Below are positions 10,485 through 21,555 of a stretch of 64,000 nucleotides of DNA, piece after piece. Made by a program: the position numbers and the translations under genes. Every line of letters starts with the position of its first letter. The first letter of the stretch is position 1. The DNA comes from Gonapodya prolifera JEL478. Lineage: Eukaryota > Monoblepharomycota > Monoblepharidomycetes > Monoblepharidales > Gonapodyaceae. The stretch is from contig KQ965752.1 in assembly GCA_001574975.1 (NCBI GenBank), forward strand, positions 314,802 through 378,801, written 5' to 3'. Under the pieces are notes generated by a model that was not told the DNA's origin, ran no database searches, and worked only from the letters and a program-made list of their open reading frames with translations.

Positions 10485-13400
10485 TTACATGGGTGGCTCC
10501 TGCCTCTGTCTGCCACCTTCCGCCCCGTCAGCGCTTCCCATTTGATCAATAGACGCTTGTGAGAAAACGGTGGGCTTTCCCGGTGCGGTGGGACAATTAT
10601 ACTTCTGTTTATTGCAAAGATAAACTCTCAAACTCACAAGTTTGTCCGAATGACCATGTTTATCCGTAGCAGCTTTACTGCTACTCCCCGAGCCCACTCC
10701 AGCAGACTCAAAGGTATTGAAGAGCACGTCCTTTTGAGAATCGATGCTACGTCGTAGCTCCTTGGAACGGATTCGGAACTCCAGTCGAAGCTCCTCAAGC
10801 TCTTCTTTGAGGGCTTTCCGGTCCGCGGGGTTTTCTACGTCTTCCTCGATGGACTGGTTTTGTTATAAGAAAAAGAGGCGATTAGAATGTGCCCGACGAT
10901 CACATGCCACACGATCAACTCACCGTCTCGATATCCTGGAACAGAGTCTTTTCGATGATGATACTTGGATCCGCACCTTCCCCAAAGAACTTCATCAACT
11001 TGGCGACCTTCTTGGCCCTCTGTTCTTTCGAAAGTGAAGGACCCAGCTCATCATCTTCCTCTGTCTCTGACGCAGCATCTGCGAAGCCAGACGATGTCGA
11101 GGCAGTCATACTTATCCGCTTGGCAGCGGCAGCTGCCTGGGCGGCGCGGCTGTCGGACTCTCCGTTGTTGGCAACCGTGGTAAGCAGATCCAGAAGTTGG
11201 TTGTCGTCACTGATGATCATGGAAACGCCCAAAATGCTTGCGCGGTGCTTCACGATTGCTTCCTCCGCGCCTGTGATGAGGTCCGGGGGAATAACTTGAC
11301 CAAAGAGCTTCGACAGCTTGTTGGAACGACGAACCTGTTCCGCCGGCATTTAATAAAAGGAAACGCTGCCGCGGAACAATTTAGTACAAACCGAAACTTC
11401 ACGATCCTTGGCCGTCATCGGCTTGTTTGATAGAACCTTTTTCTTGAGCAAAAGCTGCCTCCGAGCTTCCATCTCAGCCAGGGTCTTGACATCTAGTCTC
11501 TCACCCAAAAAACTCTCCAGCTTCTCCAATCTCTTTCGTCTTTGCTCTTTAGGACCCAACGGCTCGTTCGCTTGTCGGCGCTGTGACCTTGACCTGTTCA
11601 AGCTTGGAACTGCATCGTCCGGTGAGCTCAACGATGCTGTATCGGACGACGTGAAATCACTAGCGGCAGAGCTGCTTCTTGGGACCGTAAGCGCCGTTGG
11701 CGTAGCGAGGAGACTCAAATTCAGCATTTGCGGCTCTGTGACGGATTTGGCGATAAGTTCTTCCCCGATGTTCTCCCCAAGCACATCACGGAGTTTCTTC
11801 GCTCGACCGGCAAGAATTTTCTTTTCCTTTGTGGTCAAATTATTGACTGTCTCGGGGGCCTTTTGAGCGACATCTTTCGTTTGGGGGGCGTCTGTTCTAT
11901 CTTGATCTTCTTTCGAAGGCTCTTCCGCGAGGCTTGCAGTGTCGAAAGACGAGACTAGGTTCTGCTCTTGCAGGACTTTCTTGTCGATCCTGTCTCCAAA
12001 GAACTCGGACAGCTTCTCCATCTTCTTCCTTTTCATTTGGGGCGCGAGCCCATCTACAGGACTCTCGATGCTCATCCTCCCGTGTCCCCTGGGGCTCGTG
12101 GACGGTGCTGAGCTGGTGGGACTTGGGGGAGTTCCGATGGCTGTCCCCAAGAATGCCTTGGTGCGGCGACGCTGGAGCGACATGGCGAAAAATTCGGCGG
12201 GGTCGGGGAGGACAGAGTCCGATGAACCGTTCCGGTCCGCGGAGACTTGCTTGACGATGACGTCGTTTGCCAGTCGCTCGCCAAAGAACTTGTGACCAAT
12301 CATAGGTATTTTAGAATCAGGAAAGGCAACGCCGTCGTCATAAGCGCTCACCTTTGCCAGCTTCTTATCCTTCTTCACCTTTCGCACTCGCTGTGCGGCG
12401 ACTCTCGCCCTCATCTTCTCGTAATAGCCCACCACCACATCCGCGTCGGTACCAAAGAACCTCTTCATGACTTTCCCGAGGATGACTTCCTTGGTCCACT
12501 CAGTGGCAGGGGCGTCTCCTCCGTCTGGTTCGTCCAGGGCCATTATTGACCGAGACTTGACCGACCTGATTTGTAGCAGGGGGTTTTCCAGGGTCGTAAT
12601 CAGGGCGGCGAGGGTTTCGAAAACCGGCGGGAAGTGTTTGGCGTAGGGCGGGTGGAGTGCGGCGTTGCGATACGCTGCTCGATCTACAGTGCGGGTTTAA
12701 CATTGTCAGGTTCCCGAGCTTTGAAGCGACTGCAACGGCTCAGCCGCCGACACCGATCGCCACGCTCACCTGCTCTCATGTTCTCCAACATTTTCTTCCA
12801 CTTTTCACTCGCGACGAATTCGGGCATCGAGTGCCACCTGAGCACCGAGTACACCTGCTCCGCGGCGTCATCGAACATGGTCTTGCATAATATGGCGTCG
12901 AAGTTCTCGTGGTAGTGGGTCGGTGGGGGGATCGAGTCCCGGAGTTCGGCGGATACGTTGATCTAAGACAGCACGAGCAGATAGAGTGAGTGCAAATGTG
13001 GAGGACATGAAAGCAGTGTCACGGTACCATCATAGGCGCCCCATCGCGTATGTACGAGTAGTAGATGTACTTTGCGTAGAGCTCCGCGTAGCCCTCTTCG
13101 ACCCCTTGGAAGACCTGCACGTCGAGCCAGAACAGAAGCGACTCAATGGCATCGCAGTCCAGGAGGTAATCCTACGATTGGAGTGCGATCAGTGCAGTTC
13201 GCGCAGCACGAGAACGACGCGCAAAGAACTCACTCCAAACCATCTCAACCCAACTCCGTTCCTCACAACCGCCAAAATCCGCTCTTCGTCCGTCTTCATC
13301 TTACCCAAGTCTTCCTCCAGAGCACCTGCAGTGGACGCCTTGCGCATCCGCGAGCCATCTTGGCCGTCGGGGGAGGGGACCGAAAGCTTGGCCGATACTG

Positions 13401-14712
13401 ACGAAGGCGAGCGGGATCGTGCGCGGGAGATGGTGGCTCGCGCAGCTGCTGGGTCGGGCAATTGTGATGTCGTCACAGAAAGTCCCACAGAGGGCACGGG
13501 CACGTTCAAGACGTTGTTTTGGACTCCAGCAGTGCCAGTGCCGTCTTCCTTGGATTGGGACTCGTTTGTCACAACGGATGCTTTCTGGGCGTTGGATTCC
13601 TTCAATAGGTTTGCCCCAGCGATATCGGCAAGCGATCCGTCCCGCGACCCTGGTGCGATTCCCAGAGTCGAAGCGGTGGTAGCCCCTCCAGAACTAGAAG
13701 AGTGGTGGAAGAGATCGAAGTCCGAGAGGGTGCTTGGAGGTTGGCGGATTGAAGTTGTCGCTACAAACAGGGATTGTGAGTACAGAGTCGCGCGGATTGA
13801 GACGAGTTCTGAGAGCTTACACTCAAAGGTATCAACCACTGCGATCATATCACCCATTTCAAGGACTTCACCGACAGCATCGCAGAAGCGTAACGCTCTT
13901 CCTTGCGTATCGTAAAGAAGGCCGACTTCGATAGGGTCCTGGTCATCTGCGACATCCAAAACGGCAGGAAGATCGGTGGCGTCCTCGGGGGCGCCAGGAG
14001 TGGCTGGTAACCGCCGCAGCATGTACGTGAATGCGTATTCGGCCTCGATAAGGTGAGCGAGCTGCTCGACTGTAAACGAGCGTGGAATCGACAGTTGCAT
14101 GACGATTGGTTCGAGTCGACCCGAGGTTGGCTTTGGTGGAACCCTGATGGTGATTCGAAGGAAAGCTGCGATGTGGTTGGTGAGCCTGTCATGCCTGTTG
14201 GAAAGAGTCTGCATGAGGCGAGCGAGCTCAGCCGGAACAGCTGGCTGTACATTGAGCGCAATTTGCGGGGTCTGTGCGGAAGATGCCGTTGTGGCAGTCG
14301 AAGGTGGAATGGAGGTCATTGACGGAGCGATTGGATCCATCTGGCCAATAGCTATACCCGAATGAGCAAAGGAAAAGTGCTGCTGCCACCCATCCCCGCC
14401 CCTGAGAGACGCAGTTGATGCCATTCCAGGGATGATGTCGAGCGAGTTCGGGTCGAACGACGTTCCGAAGTTGGCAGGCCTCAAGAAGGAGGACGCCTCC
14501 CCTGCGCCTTCCGCCGCATCTTCTCCACCGACGTTCCCGAACGACACAGCGCCGAGCGAAGGTGCGTCTATTCTGTTGCGTGGCTGTGTTTGATGTCCCG
14601 TCTGCTGTGGCTGTGCTCTGTCGCCCTGTCCTGTCAGCGACGGACGCATCACGCGGCTCATCAGCGTTGATTCCTCTTCGTTCTGCCCAGCGTGCGTTGG
14701 CGGATCGCTCAT
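10485..14712 (-). CDS. RGS-domain protein with multiple KLxxFFG-type motif repeats
   Basis: The start is ATG at 14712 (MSDPPTHAGQNEEE). The N-terminal ~200 residues are low-complexity. They are followed by a ubiquitin-like-looking segment (TIRVPPKPTSGR, MQLSIPRSFTVEQLAHLIEA, VGLLYDTQGRALRF). An RGS-type helical domain, probably acting as a GTPase activator of G-alpha, spans about 13190-12690 across introns: LDCDAIESLLFWLDVQVF, YAELYAKYIYYSYI, MMINVSAELRDSIP, TMFDDAAEQVYSVLR and MPEFVASEKWKKML. The C-terminal ~500 residues (12543-10700) carry at least six spaced copies of a basic motif ending in FFG or its variants: KVMKRFFGTD, KKMEKLSEFFGDRID, KKLRDVLGENIG, KRLEKLESFLGERLD, KKVAKLMKFFGEGAD, RSNKLSKLFGQVIP. 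The gene closes with a coiled segment and TAA at 10485. The RGS call rests on the pattern, not on a search. Confidence 0.72.
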
Positions 14713-15128
14713 GGTGTGGTGTGACAGCTGGACCGGAGTGCACCGATCGACCAAAGCATACAAAACAGCAATTGAAGATATAAAATTCTTGGAAATTATG
14801 TTTGAGTCTAGATTTTGTAACATATTGTGATAGGTACTTCGACAGTCCTCGTTTGGAAAACGAATGTTCATAGTACTTGGGCACAGGTGCTAACTCGGCT
14901 TAACAAACGTTAGGGCCGGCCGTGAGAGGTAGAGAGCGGCAAACATCTGGAAAAGTATCCAGAGCAAAAGAGGTCATCTGGGATGTGATATCAAACGATA
15001 CTTCATACAATGCTTTTGTTGTTGATCCATCTAATTCCCAGTATAATCCTTGATCCACACCATCAAACGCACCCCTCACCCTACGTGGTGTGGAGCTTTA
15101 GCGTCCGGTTGGTTCTAGTTTCCACCTG
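14713..15128. other. Intergenic, promoter region of the RGS gene
   Basis: This stretch lies between the RGS start and the 3' end of F-box-like copy B1, which is also on the minus strand. It is AT-rich around 14760-14830 and 14990-15050. No coding or RNA feature was recognised. Confidence 0.4.
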
Positions 15129-16514
15129 TCACTGTCGATCACCCCGCTCCCAACCAAAATCTACACCGTAATCCTTCGCCAGCTCACGTAGGTGCAACGC
15201 AAAGTTCCGAACCTTGGTGCAGGAACTCTCCAGTGTTTCCTTTTCGCTAGTGAGAGTGTGTTCTTGAATTCTTTTCAAAGCGGAGTGCCAAAACGACCAC
15301 CGAACAGAGTGAACCAAAATTTTTGGTGGGTGATTGCTTTCTCAAGGATAAACGATGTGACTTTGAGGATTCCCTGAAGACCAATCACATCCTCCCTGTC
15401 CCCGGCTCCCACGGTGTAGCTCAACACAACTTCTTTCAGATGTGGAGCCTTTGCGACCATCACGTCCACGGCAACCTTGAGTTTTTCATCAAAGCTGAAT
15501 TCGTCCAGTTCAGTTTCTTCAAAAGGCGACACTCCCAGGTGAAGAACTTCCAGATGGCGGAAGACAGTGTCTTGCGATTAAAGTCCTCAAGCCCTGTTTC
15601 GCCCCCAAAGGTAACATCACGAAGCTCCCAGATGTTTGGGAACATTCGAGGGATTTGGGCAACGCTCAGAAGTGCATCTCCATCTGCCCACACTTCTGGA
15701 GCTGGATCATCAGCCGCAAGCGAGAGGATCGTGACTTTTCTTCGTATTTCTTCGGGAATCAGTTGAATGATCGGAGATGCAAATGGTCCGCCAAACGCTT
15801 CAGCATCCATACGTAGCACCGTGACTCCCGTGAAAGGATTCAACAGTAACGCAAACCACCCTCGGGGAATATACTCCCACAAACTAGTTATCTCCTCGTT
15901 TGATACGGAGAACTTTCACGTGCTCAACGTCCGTCCACTTCTTAAATTCCTTGCAGCTCCGTACTCTCCCCATCTCCGATGCAAGAAAAATTCTCCGACA
16001 TGTTCATCTGCGAGGAATGTCCGAAGCTTCTTCATCGCACATTGAATAGGTTCCACGTCGTCCAGGCCTCGATGCTGATCAAAGGATACTTGCCACGTCG
16101 GCGTGGGTGAACACAGGTGTGCATTCGCCGTACCATTCCCAAAGAAACTCCTCAGTGACGGAATTCTGACCGCCTCACTACGAACAATGTTTTCAAATTT
16201 GAGACCAGGCCTCGTCCTTCCGACATCTACCGTCCAAAGACTCGTGTCGAGTTCGGCACACACAACCCTCGTTTGTCGGTGACCACCTCGAAACCCCGCT
16301 TGACGGACAGCTTGACCACCTTGTCATAGCTGTTTTCCCATCGATACATCCGAATTCGGCACGTGATGGCGACTGTGCGGCAGGAACAGCCGGGAATAGC
16401 ACCATCGGTTGCGCGACGGATCGAGTGAGAGACTCTGGGAATCACGGTGTGAATTGCCTTTGGGTCCACAAGTCTGAAAACGCGATGGTGGATTTCGAGC
16501 GGGAGTGATTCCAT
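15129..16514 (-). pseudogene. F-box-like/LRR-like family, copy B1, several frameshifts
   Basis: The start is ATG at 16514, MESLPLEIHHRVFRLVDPKA, then VIPRVSHSIRRA and AIPGC. Near 16255 the first frame runs into a missense tail after DKRGLCV, whereas copy B2 continues in one frame through the equivalent GVCVWTAAELHTSLWTVDVG. In B1 the homologous CAELDTSLWTVDVGRTRPG is in another frame, so one or a few bases are missing. The middle (15882-15570, GVTVLRMDAEAFGGPFASP, FPNIWELRDVTFGGE) and end (15530-15280, FDEKLKVAVDVMVAKAPHL, VGLQGILKVT) are again in different frames. The terminal motif LRELAKDYGVDFGW ends at TGA 15129. At least two shifts without credible introns argue for a pseudogene. Confidence 0.6.
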
Positions 16515-16769
16515 TGCTTATTCGTTGTTTGCAGGCGGGGGGTTTGGTCATAGCGATTCCTCCACGAAGTCCCTCGAGAATGGTGGGTATCAGGGGCCAG
16601 TGCAAAAGAAGGTCTTCTGAACACCAATAGTCGAATCAAACCGTAAACAATGCAAGGTTACATTACACAAATTGTTCGAACACCGTCCTGGAAAGTTTGG
16701 TCACCCACGCCAATGCGTGCAGTGTCAGTGTCAGCTTATTCTCCAGCGGTGCCACCCGTCTCTCAGCAG

Positions 16770-18173
16770 TCAACCACTCCGCACCCAGCCAAAGTCCACC
16801 CCATAATGCTCTGCCAACTCGTGCAGGCGAAGCGCAAAGCTCCGAGCGCTGATGTAAAAACTCTCCAGCACTTTCTTGTTGCTATCGAGAGTAGCGCTCG
16901 CAGCTTGCCGTCCAAACCTCGCTGCAGAATTCCCCCCAGCCGAATGAAGTCCACCAAGAAATTGGGATGTGTGATCGCTCTCTCAAAAAGAAGAGATGTG
17001 AACTTAAGCATTCCTTGAAGACCAACATTATCATCGTGATCCTCGCCCATATCGAAGCGCAGCACAACCTTTTTAAGAAGTGGCGCCTTTGCGACCGTAA
17101 CGTCCGCCAGGACCTTCAGTGTTTCATCCAAACTGGCTTCGTCCAAGTTTATTTCAGTAAACATTGACACTGTGAGGTGAAGAACTTCGAGATGATGGAA
17201 GATAGTGTCTTGTGCAGTGGCAGGATTGAAGGACTCCAGCCACATGTCCCCCTTAAAATTCACCTCACGAAGCTCACGGAGATTTGGGAACACTGAGGGA
17301 ATCCGGGCAATGTTCAGAAATCATCGCCATCCGCAAACACTCCAGTACGATACTCATTGTCCGAAAGTGACAGTGTTTTGACTTTCCTTCGCCTTTCCTC
17401 AGGAATCATTTGGATCATATGTGATGCAAAAGTTGTACCAAACCCTTCAGTATCCATATGCAGCTCTATGACTCCCGTGAAAGGATTCAATAGGGACGCA
17501 TAAAATTTTACGGAAACAGCTTCCCCCAGATAATAGTCACTCTCCATGTTTGATACTGAGAACCTTAACGCAATCAATGTTGGTCCATTTTCGAGTTTCA
17601 TCGAGCCCGGTGCTGTCTCCAATGATGGAAAAGTTATCAATGCTGTGATCCACGAGGAACGTCCCCAAGCTTCGACACTGCATATTGAATCGCTTCGACG
17701 TCGTTCAGAGCTTGATGATGGTCGTGATATGTAGTTTCTTGGCCGTTAACTTCGACCTCGGTGAATACCAGTTGCAGTTGACGTGGCACAATTGAGCGAG
17801 ATCCCTGCGACTGGATTCCGAACGTCCTCCTACGAACGAGGTCTTCTAGTCCGCGTGTACGGCCTTCCATGCCGACATCAACTGTCCATAAGCTCGTGTG
17901 GAGCTCTGCAGCAGTCCAAACGCACACCCCTCGATTGTCGATGAAGGCCTCAAATCCCCGTTTGACGGACAGCTTGACCGACTTAACGCAGCTTTCCTCC
18001 CACCGATACATCCGAACTCGGCATGATGGTGGCACTGCGACCGGGACAGCCCGGAATCGCACCGTCGGTTGCGCGACAGGTGGAGCGCGAGACTCTGGGA
18101 ATCGCAGCGTAGAATGGTTTTGGGTCGACAATCTGAATATCCGGTGGTGGATTTCGAGCGGTAAGGATTCCAT
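16770..18173 (-). pseudogene. F-box-like/LRR-like family, copy B2, best-preserved N-terminal half
   Basis: The start is ATG at 18173 (MESLPLEIHHRIFRLSTQNH). A single frame runs ~178 codons through AIPGC-equivalent, CRVRMYRWEESCVKSVKL, FEAFIDNRGVCVWTAAEL and DLVRRRTF. Downstream segments with strong family identity lie in other frames: ALRFSVSNMESDYYLGEAVS and NPFTGVIELHMDTEGF at 17640-17314, then FPNLRELREVNFKGD, FHHLEVLHLTVS, LKKVVLRFDMG and LQGMLKFTSLLFERAITH at 17293-16950. The terminal ELAEHYGVDFGWVRSG stops at TGA 16770. The frame change near 17320 and one near 16870 look like single-base indels. Either this gene has tiny introns that I cannot place, or it is decayed like its neighbours. 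Confidence 0.55.
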
Positions 18174-18622
18174 CTCTCGTTTCGTCGAAGAGACAGGGAT
18201 GGGTTGAATGTCCGGCTGAATTGCGGGGTTTTGCGTCGCTTCACGTAGATCGCATTCTCACTTCTCATTTCTAATCCCATCTAACCGTCGAAAGTCACTC
18301 ATCACGCAACCCGCAACCACCCAAACACCACACCATCGCTCCCGCCAACCTGGTCCAACTGTCCTGCCAAATCCCTCATCAGGGTGTCCTTCGATTCCAA
18401 AAACGTCTTTCCCGGTATCAAGAACCGTGTCGACCGCGATACGTGGGCGTTCCGTCGCGAATACTGTGCGGACATAGCCCAAAGATCGCACTTGTGACTG
18501 TGCCAGTAACAGCTCTATCAATCGACATGGCACCGAGTCCCACCATCGCGAGCACACTGTGCGCGGAGCAGAGATAGTCCACGTCAACCAGTGCTCCAAT
18601 CCCCACACCTTGGCCCTGTCAA
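18174..18622. other. Spacer between F-box-like copies B2 and B3
   Basis: About 450 bp hold short open frames in several registers with no homology to the family or to anything I recognise. It may contain the B2 promoter. Confidence 0.35.
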
Positions 18623-19458
18623 TTACTCCGCGCCCACCCCAAAGTCCACCCCGTATTCTTCTGCAAGCTCACGCAGGCGCAGCGGCAAAGGTTCGAACCA
18701 TGATGATGGAGCACTCCAGTGCATCCTATTCACTGCAGAGGTAGTACCGGTGCACTTGATTATAATATTCCCCATCTGGAACTGGAGGCGCAATTTCCAC
18801 GCAAACAGAGTCAATCAAAAACTTTGGATGAGAGATCGCTCTATGGAAGAGTACAGATGTGAACATCAGCGCGTGCTCAAAATCAACTTCTTCTTGAATC
18901 TCGCCCGTGTCGTAGGTCATTACGACTGTTGAAACAAGTGGAGCCTTGGCAACCAGAATGTCCAATGCATCCTTCACTTTTTCATAAAAAGTGACTTCGC
19001 CCAAGTACACAACGTCAGATATTGACACCATGAGATATATAACTTCAAGGTGATGGAAGATGGTGTCTCGTGCAGTCGCACGATTGAAGGACTCAAGCCA
19101 ATCGCGTCCGTAAAAGCCACATCGCGAAGCTCCTGGAGATTGGGAAATACTCGAGGGATTTCGGCAACGTTCAGAAAGCCATCGTCATCCGCCCACACAC
19201 ACTCTGGCAAATTGTCAACAGCACGCCCGAGTGACAGTGTCGTGACTTGGCTTCGCCTTTCCACTGAAATCCGTTGGATCAACTGGTCAGCAAAAGCTCT
19301 GTCAAAATCTTCAGGATCCATCCAAAGAACTAGCTCTGTAACTCCAGTGAACACCAGTTGAAACTGAGGATCGTCAGATTCGGCGGATCACGTGAAGAAT
19401 TCTTTGGGTAGATAAGTCTGAAAATGCGATGGTGGATTTCGAGCGGTAGAGATTCCAT
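18623..19458 (-). pseudogene. F-box-like/LRR-like family, copy B3, internally deleted
   Basis: The N-terminus MESLPLEIHHRIFRLIYPKN starts at ATG 19458. It runs almost at once into the C-terminal half: near 19354 the sequence is already FTGVTELVLWMDPEDFDRAF, which in the other copies lies roughly 250 residues downstream. The middle domain (YRWE / SLWTVDVG region) is therefore missing. Further on come VWADDDGFLNVAEIPRVF, FPNLQELRDVAFTD, KVKDALDILVAKAPLV, LMFTSVLFHRAISHPKFLID and the terminal ELAEEYGVDFGVGAE ending at TAA 18623. Frame changes also occur within the 3' half. This is a clear deletion derivative. Confidence 0.65.
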
Positions 19459-19642
19459 CGCTGCTCGAAGTTTGGGGGTGATTGCCTTGGTTGTCGATTG
19501 AAGTGCGATTGCTGAAGTGAACTCGGATCGCCGGCAAAATCAAATCAGCCGCGAACATTATCTGCGTCACATCCCCTGCGTTCATCCCGCCCCGACACCA
19601 AACAATCCTCTCTTTCCCTTCCCGTCCGCGCCTTCACCTGCG

Positions 19643-20830
19643 ATGCCGCTCCCCTTCGCCCCGCTGCTTCTGCCCTTCTTCATCGATGTCGGCATCCAGC
19701 TCGCGTGCTACGTCGTCGCGGCCGCCTTCAAGACAGAAGTCTTCTACGACCTGTCGGGTTCTGTCACGTATCTGGCGTGGTGTGTTGATGTCATCCCTTC
19801 TCTACGACTTGTCTACCGGCCCCACTAAAACACGTCGCAGTTTCTTGACGTCCCTGCTCGTCAGAGGAGACTCCGCCTCCCTTTCCCAGCTCAACCCCAG
19901 ACAGATCGTCGCAACTTCGCTGTCCTGCCTGTGGTGTGCCAGACGTGAGCCCTCCCTTTCCTCTCCTCACTCTCGCTGCTGCGTCCAACCTTCCATTACA
20001 TTTTCACCCCACCCCACGACCACCCACCACAATCCAAGTCGGCTCATTCCTCTTCATCCGCGTCCTCTACCGCCCAGACCACAGATTCGACGAGCTCAAG
20101 TCCAATCCAATCAAGTTTCTCATCCCCTGGACGTTCCAGATTGCCTGGATTTGGCTCACAGCGTGGCCAGTCTACGTCGTCAACTCGAATGATCCGGCAG
20201 AGATGAGGGCCTGGGGGGAGTGGGCGTCGGATTGGGTTGGACGTGAGTACGCGAGCGGCCGAGGCGAATGAGTCGCAGAGCGAGATCGAGGCATGTGTTC
20301 CATTCTCACACCCTTCACCTGCACCACCCATAGTCGTTCTCTGGGTCGTCGGGTTCGCCATCGAAGCCATCGCTGACCAGCAGAAGAACACGTTCAAGAA
20401 CAAGCACCCGAAGGAGTTCATGCGGACAGGGTTGTATAGGTTGGTGCTTTGGTTTGGAGCTTGCACTGAGCTTTTGGAGAGGCGAGAGTGGAGAGGGAGA
20501 TGTGTCTGACGATGGCTTTATTTGGTGCTAGGTACTCCCGCTACCCCAACTACTTTGGCGAAATGACCCTGTGGTTCGGCATGGTGAGCCGCTTCCTCCC
20601 CTCCTCCCCCACACACATTTCCACCACCCCCCTCATTAATCCTCTTCCACCCCCCACACCCACCACCTCAGTACATCCTCTGCATCGCCGGCTTCACCCG
20701 ACCCTGGCAATACGTGACCACCGTCTCGCCCTTCTTCGTCGTCGCGCTCATCACGCAGGTCTCGGGGATCCCCTTGCTGGAGAAGGGGTATAAGGAGCGG
20801 TATGGGAGCGATCCGGCATGGCAGGAGTGA
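19643..20830 (+). CDS. DUF1295 / steroid 5-alpha-reductase-like membrane oxidoreductase
   Basis: The start is ATG at 19643, MPLPFAPLLLPFFIDVG. At least five exons encode a polytopic protein. Segments in order are FKTEVFYDLSGSVTYLAW, NPRQIVATSLSCLWCARVGS (across an intron), LFIRVLYRPDHRFDELKSNP, FLIPWTFQIAWIWLTAWPVY, VVLWVVGFAIEAIADQQKN, the C-terminal signature SRYPNYFGEMTLWFGM, and ITQVSGIPLLEKGYKERYGS. The stop is TGA at 20828-20830. RYxRHPNYxGE-type motifs and the final EKxxxERYGxxPxYQxY-like tail are characteristic of the DUF1295 branch of the ICMT/5-alpha-reductase superfamily. These are ER or mitochondrial membrane enzymes, usually of unknown substrate. It is convergent with the duplicated ODAD3 tail at 21.2 kb. 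Confidence 0.85.
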
Positions 20831-21189
20831 GTTGTGTTGCGCGCTTGAGGGGGCGGGCCGGGGCGAGGGGGGTTTCATACCTTGTCGATCCGACTCGCCC
20901 GTTTGAGTAAACGGTTCTTCGTGCCAATTCCGAATTATTCAAATTTATGTCCTCCCCCGCCCCGATCTAGATACGTCGCCACAACATCCTTCCTCGTACC
21001 CCTCCCGCCCAAAAGATCGCCTCGGGAAAAGGTATCGCCCATGTCCTCCGCGGGGGTGTGAAAGCTCTCACCGGACACCTCCGACCTCTCCCCTTCTTCG
21101 AACTCTTTCCTTCGTCGGTCGTCCAACTCACCCCAACTCCCACCCCCGTGTTTTCTCGGTGTGTGTGCACAGCCCCGGCAAGACGACCC

Positions 21190-21508
21190 GACGAACCCGC
21201 TCGTCCCTTCGCTGTCGCCCCCAGACCGCACCGAAGGTCCGCACACCAGAGCCAGTTACGGTACTTCGGCCTCGCAGTAACTCAAAACATGCGCACATGT
21301 GTTCACAAATCACACCCCCATGTCATTTCATTAATACACAACTGTTTCTCCTCACTCATCATCGTCATCCCCTCTCCCACCTTCCCGTCTCCATCCCTTC
21401 TTCTTTCCCCCGCCCGCACCGCCTTTCCCCTTCCGAGCATAGACGATCTGCATGGACACCCACTTGACGAACTCGCCGTCGGGAACGTCGATGTCGGCGT
21501 CGGGGGTG
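21190..21508. repeat. Direct repeat copy 1: orphan copy of the ODAD3 3' end
   Basis: This block matches 25240-25557 in the same orientation at an offset of about 4,049 bp, with scattered substitutions and small indels. Shared landmarks include GGTCCGCACACCAGAGCCAG followed by TTACGGTACTTC, the CACACCCCCATGTCAT stretch, TCCCTTCTTCTTTCCCCC, and CGATGTCGGCGTCGGG at the right end. Copy 2 encodes the last residues and 3' UTR of ODAD3. Copy 1 retains the same region without the rest of the gene, so it is a non-functional tail. Confidence 0.85.
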
Positions 21509-21555
21509 ATTTAAAACTTACTAACCACATACATACATACATACATTCGAATATC

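Noticed and set aside
21520-21550. CATACATACATACATACATT microsatellite as a mobile-element end
   Set aside because: A simple tetranucleotide run with no inverted repeat or target duplication. It may only be slippage at the repeat/kinase boundary.
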